Shown: positions 52,444 to 61,247, counted from the first letter of the stretch. The stretch: DNA of 64,000 nt from Halobacteriovorax marinus (GCA_002163155.1 MAAO01000008.1:248001-312000); one strand, 5' to 3'. Program-made: numbers and translations. Notes: generated by a model from the sequence alone, not told the origin.

Positions 52444-52770
52444 TTAGTATAAAACTGAAACTTTGTTAATACTTAAACACTCACTCTGCTGAATGCCTTG
52501 AAGACTTTCACGGGAAATCGAAAGAAAAAGAGTATATTCATTTAACGGACGAAAATGAGTATTCCAATATTGAGCTTCAATTTCTTCATCATTGAAGTGT
52601 ATTAAAACAACTCTAGGCTTCTTAAGGTTATTCAACCGAATACCCAAACCTGTTATATGGCATCCACTTACTTGATGAAATCTTGGACTTACCAAATGCT
52701 CAGAAGCAAAACTTGTTGAAATTGAAAAAATTGCAAGTAAGATTACTGCTATAGTCATCTTTGGAATCAT
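52444..52770 (-). CDS. Small exported protein of unknown function
   Basis: A 108-residue protein with a signal peptide (MIPKMTIAVILLAIFSISTSFA). The mature part of about 86 residues, 'SEHLVSPRFHQVSGCHITGLGI' and onward, has two cysteines and a beta-rich pattern. No family is recognised. It shares strand with the binding-protein gene 131 bases downstream. Confidence 0.5.
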   Translation of the reverse strand: MIPKMTIAVILLAIFSISTSFASEHLVSPRFHQVSGCHITGLGIRLNNLKKPRVVLIHFNDEEIEAQYWNTHFRPLNEYTLFLSISRESLQGIQQSECLSINKVSVLY

Positions 52771-52905
52771 TTTTACCTCGGGACCATTTTGACAAAAATT
52801 AGCACATTAATTCTATTTAGACAATTTTCGTAATTAGTGATCTTCAATAAATTTAATAAAAGCTCAATATCATCATGTAGATAATAATTACGATATAGTT
52901 CATAC

Positions 52906-53370
52906 ATGCCAAAATACTGTATCTTAATCATCCTTTCCTTTTTTCTCACTAGTTGTGCGACATCTAAGAAGGCCTCTCCTAAACAACTCTCAGAGACCTT
53001 AAACTTCACACCAAGACCAGGCTACGCCTCTGTAAATGTTTACAGACCTTCGCGCTATACAGGATCTGCTGCAAATACTGAAATTATAATAAATGGTAAA
53101 CTACTTTCGTAGTTTAGAAGTCGTTTTACAAAAATAGATTTTAAAGATGGAAAACATAAAATACATATTGAACCTCAACAACTGGGACAAGATGAAATAT
53201 TCACTATCGCAAATAACTTTGAAGGAGATCTTCTCTTCGACATGATTGATGTTCAATTTGGTACCTAATATAATTAAGTAAATTACATTGAAGCTAGAGA
53301 TGATATTAGAGACATGACAATGTATATTGGAAATTATCCCACAGTAACAACTTTTCATGTAAGTGTATAA
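52906..53370 (+). pseudogene. Decayed lipoprotein gene, DUF2846-like, with three in-frame stops
   Basis: The frame starts with a lipoprotein signal ('LIILSFFLTSCATSKK', lipobox LTSC) and 'PRPGYASVNVYRPSRYTGSAANTEIIINGKLLS', a pattern like DUF2846 proteins. TAG interrupts at 53110, but the same frame continues with coding-like sequence ('FTKIDFKDGKHKIHIEPQQLGQDEIF', then 'TTFHVSV') past TAA at 53266 and 53275 to a final TAA at 53368. Without the three stops it would be about 154 residues. The first part, 68 residues, may still be made as a truncated lipoprotein. Confidence 0.7.
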
Positions 53371-53399
53371 AGTAAAATTCTTACTAAGAAATGAAAAGT

Positions 53400-54122
53400 T
53401 TATTCAAAAAGTAAATATCTATTTTCTTTAAAATTTAAAAACTCGTCATTCATTTTTGAATCAAGCTGAGTTTTAATCATTCTTCCGATTATAAATGAAT
53501 TTGCAGTAGAGGCCTTAACTAATAAGACCGCATATGAAATGATTAGAGTTTCACCATTTTGTAGCGGATAAAAGAATAAGGTTACATTCCCCTCTTTGAA
53601 AACATTAGAGAAGTAATGAAAGTTTTGAAACAATGTTAAGTTGGCATTTTTTACAATATTTAATTTTTTAACTACTGATAATTTTTGTTGGTTTTTAATA
53701 GATATAAAATCGTCTCCCTCTAAAGCTCCAAATAAGCTTTGAAAAAATTTAAACTTTATTTTCATACCAAGAGCAAGAGGTTTAGAACCAATAAATTCAT
53801 CATCTTCACGAGTTAAAGTTGTCAGTTTTAAAATTTTTTTAAAAATAGCTGGGTCTTTTAATTTGGAGTGTGAGATTTTTGAAATATCTCGATCTACCTT
53901 GAAGGCAAATTTGTGAAAAGCAATACGATCTTTTTTACTAGCTAATGGAAACAATTCTTTAAGTTCGAACGGTGCCTTAGAGAATTTATAATATTTAAAA
54001 GCTCTCTTGCCGGAACTAGTTATTTTACTCTTATCTACAATAAAGTCTTCTGCTTTTAATGAAGCAGCTTCGAGATTGAAAAAGTTGAAGCTTATAAATA
54101 GAACTAGTAACAGATTTTTCAT
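53400..54122 (-). CDS. Exported protein of unknown function
   Basis: A 240-residue protein with a signal peptide (MKNLLLVLFISFNFFNLEA). The mature part is alpha/beta and lacks cysteines; segments such as 'DDEFIGSKPLALGMKIKFKFFQSLFGALEGDDFIS' and 'GNVTLFFYPLQNGETLIISYAVLLVKAS' suggest a lipid- or membrane-associated beta sheet, but I cannot place it in a family. It is convergent with the decayed lipoprotein gene and upstream of a 325-base noncoding gap. Confidence 0.5.
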   Translation of the reverse strand: MKNLLLVLFISFNFFNLEAASLKAEDFIVDKSKITSSGKRAFKYYKFSKAPFELKELFPLASKKDRIAFHKFAFKVDRDISKISHSKLKDPAIFKKILKLTTLTREDDEFIGSKPLALGMKIKFKFFQSLFGALEGDDFISIKNQQKLSVVKKLNIVKNANLTLFQNFHYFSNVFKEGNVTLFFYPLQNGETLIISYAVLLVKASTANSFIIGRMIKTQLDSKMNDEFLNFKENRYLLFE

Positions 54123-54447
54123 AAATACCTTAAAATATTAGTAAAATATCTTATAAAGTACCAAATACGATATAACTATCTCTGTTGAAATTAATACAAG
54201 GAATATTCAGGATTGTTAATTTTTTAACTTTCAATTTGAGTACTCAAAGAATTTGAAGAATGACTATCTAATGATCAAATTGTAACTTCTTCACGCTCCA
54301 AGTCATTAATCAATGCTAATCCCGTTGACACAAAGTCCGCATTTTTGGCAACGGATATCCTTCCCTTTCGTGTTGATTTTGTTTACTGTGACTGTGAACT
54401 CAAAAATAATGAGACACATAACATAACCTTTGTTCCAGGAGAGCGAA
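54123..54447. other. 325-base gap with a promoter-like site and a 14-base palindrome
   Basis: No convincing ORF (the track ORF at 54306 is antisense to the next gene). It contains the perfect palindrome TTTGAGTACTCAAA (54235-54248) between two divergent genes and, nearer the downstream gene, TTTACT-N17-AATAAT at 54382-54410 as a possible promoter. Confidence 0.4.
54382..54410 (+). promoter_or_regulatory. Possible sigma70-type promoter
   Basis: TTTACT and AATAAT with a 17-base spacer, 37 bases before ATG 54448. Each box deviates from consensus, so the call is weak. Confidence 0.35.
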
Positions 54448-54978
54448 ATGAAGAAAACACTAATGATGATCATAGCAACAACTTTATTTTCAACTGCAAC
54501 GAACGCTGACCTTGGTAATCTCTCTGGTCGTATTGCAAACCAGGCCAATACTTTAGAGAGAACAACGAATGATTTCGTAGATGGACTATCAAGAAGAAGG
54601 GCCGTCAGACAAGAGCTCAACGAACTTAAGAGACTTGTAGAAAAGATGGACAACCGTCTAAGAAACTATAGGAGAACTCCTGTTGGAAACATCACTGGCT
54701 CTTGTACACTAGACGTTGGTGGAAACTTATTTGATCCTAAGTCAAAAATCGAATGTACTGTTTATGGACAAGGTGCAGTTGGTTATGAAGTACGTGTTAA
54801 GAGCACTTACAGAAATTCAATTAAGTGGCAAGGAGAGCTAGTTAGACGTGAAGCTCGTCAAACATTTTTAACATCTAAGCAAAAAGTTGGTGGCCACAGT
54901 TCACGTTACGAGATCTTTGTTATCCATAACAATGGTCAAAAAATTCTTATCGACACTCTAGGTAACAGAAACCAATAA
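54448..54978 (+). CDS. Secreted protein with coiled-coil N-terminus
   Basis: The track starts at TTG 54430, but ATG 54448 has AGGAG upstream and begins the signal peptide (MKKTLMMIIATTLFSTATNA), giving 176 residues. A helix/coiled coil follows ('SGRIANQANTLERTTNDFVDGLSRRRAVRQELNELKRLVEKMDNRL'), then a small beta domain with two cysteines ('GSCTLDVGG', 'KIECTVYGQG'). No family is recognised. It ends with a strong terminator. A neighbouring pair of similar size (55221, 59962) suggests abundantly expressed envelope proteins (inference). Confidence 0.6.
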   Translation: MKKTLMMIIATTLFSTATNADLGNLSGRIANQANTLERTTNDFVDGLSRRRAVRQELNELKRLVEKMDNRLRNYRRTPVGNITGSCTLDVGGNLFDPKSKIECTVYGQGAVGYEVRVKSTYRNSIKWQGELVRREARQTFLTSKQKVGGHSSRYEIFVIHNNGQKILIDTLGNRNQ

Positions 54979-54992
54979 GTTACTTTCTATAG

Positions 54993-55015
54993 CTCGGTCC
55001 GTACAATGGACCGAG
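54993..55015 (+). terminator. Hairpin terminator
   Basis: CTCGGTCC-GTACAAT-GGACCGAG, a perfect 8-base GC-rich stem 14 bases after the stop codon. Only a short T stretch follows. Confidence 0.6.
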
Positions 55016-55154
55016 ATCTTGCTACTGAATACTGTCTAAAAGATTAACTAAAATCGATAAATAGTTATAACTACGTACAGTAACCGCGTAACTCTGACTC
55101 CTTAGTAAAGATTACAAATTCAGTTAATTCCAAGGCTTACGCCGTAAATAAAAA

Positions 55155-55183
55155 TTGACTAACCCCTTTCTTACATTCATTAT
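55155..55183 (+). promoter_or_regulatory. Sigma70-type promoter
   Basis: TTGACT and CATTAT separated by 17 bases, 37 bases before ATG 55221. The ribosome site TTGGAGAG follows. Confidence 0.5.
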
Positions 55184-55220
55184 GTTTCAAAAATAAAATC
55201 AATTAATTTTTGGAGAGAGC

Positions 55221-55667
55221 ATGAAACTAATCAGCAGTTTAGTAATTTTACTTACTATTACAATGTCATTTGAAGCACAAGCATGGGACGAGTTTGAAGC
55301 AAGTGGAGTTGATGTATCAACTTGGCTATATGATAACTCTAGTGAAATCAGTGAGTGGTCTGAATTTACTAAATTACAACACTCAAGAGGTGGAGCTTTA
55401 ATCATTAAAGAAAAGACACTTAAGAGCCACAAAACAATCGTTGCTGTTACTCAGAAAGTCGTGAATACAACTAATATTCCATACTGTCTTTTTGCAGATC
55501 TAAAAGATAAGAAGAATGCAATCAATACATTTGTAAATGGTGGCGAAACTCTTATTATGCCAGGTGAAGAGAAGTTCATCGGTGGTTACAGAATTAAGAA
55601 GCTTGGTAGGAACTGGAAAGTTCGTTGGTCATTCAAAGGAAGAACTAACCTTAGCCGTTGTAACTAA
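55221..55667 (+). CDS. Small secreted protein of unknown function
   Basis: A 148-residue protein with a signal peptide (MKLISSLVILLTITMSFEAQA). The mature part, beginning 'WDEFEASGVDVSTWLYDNSSEISEW', is beta-rich at its C-terminal side ('GEEKFIGGYRIKKLGRNWKVRWSFKG') with two cysteines. No family recognised. It has its own promoter and a good terminator, so it is a single-gene unit. Confidence 0.6.
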   Translation: MKLISSLVILLTITMSFEAQAWDEFEASGVDVSTWLYDNSSEISEWSEFTKLQHSRGGALIIKEKTLKSHKTIVAVTQKVVNTTNIPYCLFADLKDKKNAINTFVNGGETLIMPGEEKFIGGYRIKKLGRNWKVRWSFKGRTNLSRCN

Positions 55668-55703
55668 TTCGCAAAATACACATCAAAACCATTCATAAAT
55701 ACT

Positions 55704-55729
55704 AGGCCTCACTTTGAGGCCTTTTTTTA
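55704..55729 (+). terminator. Rho-independent terminator
   Basis: AGGCCTC-ACTTT-GAGGCCT followed by TTTTTT, 36 bases after the stop codon of the 55221 gene. A textbook intrinsic terminator. Confidence 0.85.
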
Positions 55730-55771
55730 TTTCAAATCTCAATATCTAGACTACCTAAATTTTCTACACAC

Positions 55772-55789
55772 TCAATAAAAATGTATTGA
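55772..55789. promoter_or_regulatory. Inverted repeat upstream of the second cti gene
   Basis: TCAATA-N6-TATTGA, perfect 6-base arms, 57 bases before the start codon. A possible operator; short arms make chance likely. Confidence 0.3.
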
Positions 55790-55845
55790 TCGAAAATCAA
55801 AGCTGTGGCATTAAAGGCCATTAAAAATTTTAGGAGTTTACTCAA

Positions 55846-58122
55846 ATGAAAATCGGATCAATTATTCTATTCTATATGACTTTTATGGCTAATATTCTTG
55901 CCTCTAATTACTATCAAACGACTGTTAAGCCGATTTTTGATAATAGATGCATTGCATGTCATGCCTGTAATGAATCCCCTTGTCAGCTTAAACTGACATC
56001 CTATGAAGGTGTGATGAGAGGGGCCCATCCTAGTAGTGTATACGAATCTAGAATTTTCAAACCCCTTGAACTCCATAGACTGGGAAAAGATGCTAAGACA
56101 ATCGCTGAGTGGCGTAAGAAGGGATTTTGGTCAGTCATTGAAAACTCTGAAGAAGCAAGTTCAGGAGAAGCAGTTGATAATTCTCTATTAAGTAACTTTA
56201 TAATGCTAGGGCAAAAGAATAACTCGAAAACAGGCTTTAGTGTTCCAACAAGAAGAGAGTCAGAAACTTGTGTTGATAAAAAAGTAGATTTTAACAAACA
56301 TATTACAGAGAATAAGCTTGGAAGCTATGGAATGCCTTTTGGATTTCCAGCTCTTTCAAATAAAGAAATTAAGAATATTCAAACATGGATAGCTCTTGGA
56401 GCAAAGAATGACCATGTGAACACAATTGATCTTTCAAACTTAAAGAGAATTAAGCAATTTGAAGATTTTCTAAATGGACAGGACCTAAAATCAAAGTGGA
56501 CTGCCAAGTATATCTATGAACACTTATATCTCGCCCACTTTTCATTTCCAGATAGTAAAAAGCAAGATGAGTTCTTTGAATTAATTAGATCAAAGACTCC
56601 AGCTCCTTTAAAAATTGATGAAGCTATAACAAATAGACCATATGAAGATCCAAAAGTTAAAATTTATTACCGCTTAAGAAAAATTACGAGCACAATTGTT
56701 TTAAAAACTCACCTAGTGCTCAACCTCTCAGATGCTTATCTAGTAAGATTAAAGAAACAATTCTTAGAAGCAGAGTGGAATAAAGAGAGAATGGTTGAAG
56801 TTAATTACAAGACGGGGAATCCTTTTATAAACTTTACTCCAATACCAGCTGTTATCAGATATCAATTTCTACTTGATAACGCTAAATTAATGATTGATTT
56901 CTTTACGAGAGGTCCTGTCTGTAATGGTGGTATGGCGACATATGCAGTGAGAGACCATTTTTGGGCGATATTCTTAGACCCTAAGGCAGACCCTAGTGTA
57001 CAAGACGAAAAATACTTCGATGAAGCTTCTAAGTATCTAATTATGCCACATGACAGAGGTGATGAAGATAACTTCCTACGTTTTAGAAGAAAACTTAAAA
57101 AGTTTGAAAAACTTCACGCCAAAAAAATAAGTGAATTTCATGAGACAGGATTAAGCGCAACAGACATCTGGGACGGAGAAAAGACCAACCCTAGTGCAAT
57201 TCTTACTATTTTTAGACATGGAAAAAGTACTTCCGTTCACTACGGAAGGCATGGATCTATGCCTAATACAAAGTGGGTAGTTGACTACCCAATTTTTGAA
57301 AGAATTTATTACTTACTAGTTGCTGGATTTGATGTTTATGGAACGACTAGACATAAGCTGGATACTAGAAGATATATGGAACAATTAAGAAGAGAAAGTG
57401 AAGACCTTTACCTTGCTTTTCTTCCTAAGGACAAGAGAATAGAAGTTAGAAAACGTTGGTATACTAAAAGACCTGGGCAAGGGATTGTTATTTCAAACTC
57501 TATGAGAAAAACATATTATCTTGAAAAGATAAACTCTGAAAACAGTTACAAAGGTACAGAAAGAACTGATGATGAATTCATTAACCGAGTGACAAAGAAT
57601 ATTTTCACAAAGAAAGTGACTGGAAAAATAGACTCTCTAAATGTAGAACCAGATACTTTAGCCGCAGGTGATGAATTAACAAATATTCTTAGGTTGATAA
57701 CTAAGAAAGCAACTCCATTTGCAAAATTCTTCAAAGATACTAATTATTTAGAAATAAGGATGCCTAATCAGAAAAATAAATACTTTGGAATACTTGCAAA
57801 TAAATTTCACTCGCGCATGAATATAATGCTTAATGAAGCTGCGACAAGATACCCTGAGAAAGATTATTTAAGTCTACATAAGACACTAAGATTTAGTCAT
57901 ATTAATCAAATCTTCTCAATCTCTTTTGAACAACTGGGAATGTTTGTTAAAGATATACAAAAAATTACGACAGAAGAAGGCTACAACTCTCTTGTAATGA
58001 AATATGGTGTTGTGAGAAACCAGATGGATTTCTGGTCTTTCTACGATCGTATAGTCGCCCATTATAAAAAGCTTTCCCCTATTGAATCTGGCGTCCTAGA
58101 TTTAAATAGATATGTTGATTAA
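55846..58122 (+). CDS. cti: Fatty acid cis/trans isomerase (second paralog)
   Basis: A 758-residue exported protein with a cleavable signal (MKIGSIILFYMTFMANILA) in place of the anchor of the first paralog. The haem c motif CIACH is at 35-39 in 'RCIACHACNESPCQLKLTSYEGVMRG'. Other shared blocks are 'GSYGMPFGFPAL', 'NRPYEDPKVKIYYR', 'RGPVCNGGMATYAVRDHFWAIF' and 'IESGVLDLNRY'. Function as for the first: periplasmic cis-to-trans isomerisation of phospholipid acyl chains. Expression is probably separate. A flavin monooxygenase gene follows with its own operator-like site. Confidence 0.9.
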   Translation: MKIGSIILFYMTFMANILASNYYQTTVKPIFDNRCIACHACNESPCQLKLTSYEGVMRGAHPSSVYESRIFKPLELHRLGKDAKTIAEWRKKGFWSVIENSEEASSGEAVDNSLLSNFIMLGQKNNSKTGFSVPTRRESETCVDKKVDFNKHITENKLGSYGMPFGFPALSNKEIKNIQTWIALGAKNDHVNTIDLSNLKRIKQFEDFLNGQDLKSKWTAKYIYEHLYLAHFSFPDSKKQDEFFELIRSKTPAPLKIDEAITNRPYEDPKVKIYYRLRKITSTIVLKTHLVLNLSDAYLVRLKKQFLEAEWNKERMVEVNYKTGNPFINFTPIPAVIRYQFLLDNAKLMIDFFTRGPVCNGGMATYAVRDHFWAIFLDPKADPSVQDEKYFDEASKYLIMPHDRGDEDNFLRFRRKLKKFEKLHAKKISEFHETGLSATDIWDGEKTNPSAILTIFRHGKSTSVHYGRHGSMPNTKWVVDYPIFERIYYLLVAGFDVYGTTRHKLDTRRYMEQLRRESEDLYLAFLPKDKRIEVRKRWYTKRPGQGIVISNSMRKTYYLEKINSENSYKGTERTDDEFINRVTKNIFTKKVTGKIDSLNVEPDTLAAGDELTNILRLITKKATPFAKFFKDTNYLEIRMPNQKNKYFGILANKFHSRMNIMLNEAATRYPEKDYLSLHKTLRFSHINQIFSISFEQLGMFVKDIQKITTEEGYNSLVMKYGVVRNQMDFWSFYDRIVAHYKKLSPIESGVLDLNRYVD

Positions 58123-58224
58123 AATATAACAAAATGGTTGAAGTTGAACTACTAGCTTTGAATCGACCATTGCAGTCTTAGCTTGCCATTCCCCTAAGTG
58201 TTGAGTTTCCTCTTAGACTCCAGT

Positions 58225-58253
58225 AATATAGTATTAATTGTCAGTACTATATT
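58225..58253. promoter_or_regulatory. Long inverted repeat, candidate operator of the monooxygenase gene
   Basis: AATATAGTA-N11-TACTATATT, perfect 9-base arms, ending 17 bases before ATG 58271. Size and symmetry suit a TetR-type operator; no such regulator gene is in the neighbourhood. Confidence 0.45.
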
Positions 58254-58270
58254 CACTGCTGGAGAATGAG

Positions 58271-59731
58271 ATGCAGAAAGAGTACCAAGTCATTATTATT
58301 GGAAGTGGTTTTGGTGGGCAAGTGGCCGCTATAAATCTTAATAAGCAGGGAATTTCAGACTATCTCATCTTAGAGCGCAAGCACACTATGGGTGGAACTT
58401 GGGTTCAGAACACTTACCCTGGCGCTGCAGTTGATATTCCTTCCCCTCTCTATTCTATTGCAAGAGAACCTTTCAATTGGTCTCAACTCTTTGCAGGGCA
58501 AGAACAATTACGAGAATACACAGAATACATTATTAGAAAGCACAAACTTAGAGAGAAAACTTCAACAGACTCGAACGTTACTAAGATTGAATGGATTGAA
58601 AGTATATATAAGTGGCGAATACATATTGTGAATAAGGGTATAGTTCATGCCCAATTTGTCGTAAATGCTTCAGGGCCATTGAGTAATCCTACCATTCCAA
58701 AGTTCAAAGGAATGGAAAGTTTTCAAGGAGTCACTTTTCACTCAGGTTCCTGGGATCACAGCTATGACTATAAGGGAAAGCGTGCGGCAATAATTGGTAG
58801 TGGGGCCAGTGCTGCTCAGATCATTCCAAAGATCGCCCCAGACGTTGCTGAGTTACATATATTACAGCGTACTCCTCCTTGGGTAATGCCTCGCTATGAC
58901 TATAAATTTAAAGAGTGGCAACGCTCTATACTAAAGAATAAAACTATATATAAGCTACTAAGACTTTGTATCTATTGGTGGCTTGAACTTAGAGTTATCG
59001 GATTAAAGTATTCAAAAACTTTGCTAAAACTTTTGGGAAGAGATATTGCCATTAGACATCTTAATTCCCAAATCAAAGATCCTGAATTACGTAAGAAAGT
59101 AAAACCGAAATACACTATTGGTTGTAAGCGAGTAATACTTTCTGACACCTTATATCCCTCATATAATTTAGAAAACGTCAGTCTCTATGACAAAACTAGC
59201 GGTATAAAAGAAATAACTAAGACTGGCATTACAACAGTTACAGGGGAAGAGCTTGGATTAGATCTTATTATATACTCTACAGGATACAATACCGTTGATA
59301 ATGCATTACCTTATGAGGTTATTGGACGTGATGGAAAATCTCTTGCTGAGGAGTGGGAAGACTTTCCAAGGGCCTATTTAGGGACATCTGTTCCTTACTT
59401 TCCAAATTTATTCATGATCCTAGGACCAAATACAGGAATTGGACATACTTCCGCAATTTTTATTATTGAATCACAATTGAAATATATTATAAATAGTATT
59501 CAATTATTAAATAAGCTTAAAAAGAAATCTATCGAAGTCAAAGAGTCAGCTGAAGCTCGATACACTGAACATATTCATAAAGAAATGGCCTCTACAGTAT
59601 GGCAACAGGGAGGATGTAATAGTTGGTACAAAAGCAAGAGTGGAAAAATTGTGGCGATGTTTCCTGGTTTTAGCTTTACCTTTAGGCGTTGGACTAAGAA
59701 AATAAAAAATGACGATCATAAAGTTTCTTAA
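58271..59731 (+). CDS. Baeyer-Villiger-type flavin monooxygenase
   Basis: The track begins at TTG 58238; ATG 58271 has GGAG upstream and starts directly before the FAD motif, giving 486 residues. 'VIIIGSGFGGQ' binds FAD, 'MGGTWVQNTYPGAAVDIPSPLYS' is the usual next block, 'FQGVTFHSGSWDH' is close to the Baeyer-Villiger fingerprint FxGxxxHxxxW[PD], and 'AAIIGSGASAAQ' is the NADPH-binding fold. Such enzymes insert oxygen next to ketones or oxidise heteroatoms. The substrate is unknown; two Cti genes nearby suggest lipids only by proximity. Confidence 0.87.
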   Translation: MQKEYQVIIIGSGFGGQVAAINLNKQGISDYLILERKHTMGGTWVQNTYPGAAVDIPSPLYSIAREPFNWSQLFAGQEQLREYTEYIIRKHKLREKTSTDSNVTKIEWIESIYKWRIHIVNKGIVHAQFVVNASGPLSNPTIPKFKGMESFQGVTFHSGSWDHSYDYKGKRAAIIGSGASAAQIIPKIAPDVAELHILQRTPPWVMPRYDYKFKEWQRSILKNKTIYKLLRLCIYWWLELRVIGLKYSKTLLKLLGRDIAIRHLNSQIKDPELRKKVKPKYTIGCKRVILSDTLYPSYNLENVSLYDKTSGIKEITKTGITTVTGEELGLDLIIYSTGYNTVDNALPYEVIGRDGKSLAEEWEDFPRAYLGTSVPYFPNLFMILGPNTGIGHTSAIFIIESQLKYIINSIQLLNKLKKKSIEVKESAEARYTEHIHKEMASTVWQQGGCNSWYKSKSGKIVAMFPGFSFTFRRWTKKIKNDDHKVS

Positions 59732-59785
59732 AAAACAAACTTCACATTTATCAACAAATAACTCAGGATCTTAGAACTAAAATTG

Positions 59786-59851
59786 TTCGCCAACTTAAAA
59801 GAATGGCGAATTATTCTAGTAAGTATTATTCGCCACTAATGTAGCTTGGCG
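59786..59851. promoter_or_regulatory. Overlapping, mutually exclusive inverted repeats
   Basis: TTCGCCA (59786), TGGCGAAT (59804), ATTCGCCA (59828) and TTGGCG (59846). The second can pair with the first (7 bases) or the third (8 bases), and the third with the fourth (5 bases). It may be a terminator region of the monooxygenase gene or a switching leader of the next gene. Confidence 0.35.
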
Positions 59852-59880
59852 CTCTTTCTAAACTCATTTAATATTTTCAA

Positions 59881-59909
59881 TTGAATAATTAAATTGGATT
59901 CCCTATATC
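59881..59909 (+). promoter_or_regulatory. Sigma70-type promoter
   Basis: TTGAAT and TATATC separated by 17 bases, 52 bases before ATG 59962. TAGGAG lies before the start codon. Confidence 0.45.
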
Positions 59910-59961
59910 TTCTTTATCGAAAAAATAAACAAATAATTGTTTAACAATCTAGGAGATTAAA

Positions 59962-60456
59962 ATGAAAACAATCATCATGCTTGCATTAATTGCACTATCA
60001 GCATCTGCTTCGGCACACAAATTTGTAACAACAATCGTTCCTACAATGAACATGGAAAGTGGATTTGAATTTCAAAGTGTAAAAGTAACAAACATTTGTC
60101 AATTAGAAGATGGAAGTTTTAAAACTGTAGAAAAGATAAAAAATAGATGTGTTAAGTATTCAAGAAACTTTAGAAATGCACAAGAGTATAGAGATGCAAG
60201 ACACGGATGTAGAAAAAAAGGTTCTTTACATTTATTTTCTGCAGAAACTAAACAATCTGGTTACTGTGCAGAGTACGGAAGAGATAATGATAACGATTAT
60301 GGATGTTTAAGAGTTGCATACAACACTGTTGCTAAGCCACTTACTTACTTAATCAAAAAAGTTAGAATAAACACTAGAGGTGGAGAAAATAGAGACGACA
60401 GAGTGATTGATGAAGTTCTTTCAACGACTTCTTTCACAATTCCATCTTGTAACTAA
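59962..60456 (+). CDS. Small secreted cysteine-containing protein
   Basis: A 164-residue protein with a signal peptide (MKTIIMLALIALSASASA). The mature part has six cysteines ('NICQLEDG', 'NRCVKYSRNF', 'HGCRKKGS', 'SGYCAEYG', 'YGCLRVAY' and C-terminal 'SCN'), probably three disulfides, and is rich in basic residues. No family recognised. A strong terminator follows immediately. Confidence 0.6.
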   Translation: MKTIIMLALIALSASASAHKFVTTIVPTMNMESGFEFQSVKVTNICQLEDGSFKTVEKIKNRCVKYSRNFRNAQEYRDARHGCRKKGSLHLFSAETKQSGYCAEYGRDNDNDYGCLRVAYNTVAKPLTYLIKKVRINTRGGENRDDRVIDEVLSTTSFTIPSCN

Positions 60457-60468
60457 TCGTTTCAACAG

Positions 60469-60505
60469 CATGGTCCGGATCTTGTCCCGGACTATGTTTT
60501 TTTTT
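60469..60505 (+). terminator. Rho-independent terminator
   Basis: CATGGTCCGG / CCGGACTATG, a 10-base stem with one G-T pair, followed by nine T residues. It lies 12 bases after the stop codon and reaches the end of the convergent regulator gene. Confidence 0.85.
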
Positions 60506-61247
60506 AATTTAAAGTATCTACAGCAATTAATGAAAACACTGGCAATTCACCTTTAAATTTTTCTTCATTTAAAATATTTGTAATTTCTTGTACCGCTTTC
60601 TTTTGGATAGTCTGTATTCGTACTAGTCCTTCAAGGTTTAAAGATTCAGATAAGTTGTGATACAAGTTTGGTCCTATTCTTTTGTCAGGATCAATCTTTA
60701 TAAAGTCTGCAACACTTTTAAAGTTTTTAATAAATGACTGATCAGGTAACCTAAAGGTAGAGACTTTCGTCTTTATGATCCCATTGTTTTCAACTAGAAT
60801 ATCAGCAGAGAATAATTTATCAGTGGAATTAATCCCTACTTGCCCAAAGAGCCGTAGAACCTCATCCCTTGTTACACCTGAATTATTTGCAGCAAGCTTT
60901 AAAATTAAATATGAGATTTGATTATCTAGGACACTATCATCAATTTGTGTAATAGGATTATTTTGGCCAGTACCTGTTAAAAGGTAAACACAAATAAAGT
61001 GTTCACTCAAGGCCTTTGGTAATGAGTCCCTAACAATATACAAGTCATGAGTATTGAAAATATAAAAAACAATTTTTAAAAGGTTTTCGCTATTAGGTAA
61101 ACGCTTAGAGTTTCCACCTCTAATTCGTCGTAAAGTAGTTTCAGCAATTCCCATACGCAGAGCTAGAGCGTTGATACTTAAATTTGGAGTCCTTTCTAAG
61201 TACTCCGATATAAGATAGGAAAGTTCTTTTACTTTATCTAACTCCAT
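60504..61247 (-). CDS. HTH regulator, same general build as the regulator at 2717
   Basis: A 247-residue protein with an N-terminal HTH ('LSINALALRMGIAETTLRRIRGG', residues about 23-45), a central winged-helix-like part ('LAANNSGVTRDEVLRLFGQVGI') and a C-terminal 'VQEITNILNEEKFKGELPVFSLIAVDTL'. The tail resembles that of the regulator at 2717 and the TIGR02147/DUF4423 type. It starts five bases after the stop codon of a secreted-protein gene, so the two form an operon; it may control that operon. Confidence 0.65.
   Translation of the reverse strand: MELDKVKELSYLISEYLERTPNLSINALALRMGIAETTLRRIRGGNSKRLPNSENLLKIVFYIFNTHDLYIVRDSLPKALSEHFICVYLLTGTGQNNPITQIDDSVLDNQISYLILKLAANNSGVTRDEVLRLFGQVGINSTDKLFSADILVENNGIIKTKVSTFRLPDQSFIKNFKSVADFIKIDPDKRIGPNLYHNLSESLNLEGLVRIQTIQKKAVQEITNILNEEKFKGELPVFSLIAVDTLN

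Noticed and set aside
52773-53009. 78-residue minus-strand ORF
   Set aside because: No ribosome site or signal; overlaps the start of the decayed lipoprotein gene, whose signal peptide and lipobox are more convincing.
53101-53358. 85-residue minus-strand ORF
   Set aside because: Antisense to the second half of the decayed lipoprotein gene; composition not protein-like.
54306-54653. 115-residue minus-strand ORF
   Set aside because: Antisense to the secreted protein gene at 54448 and its promoter.
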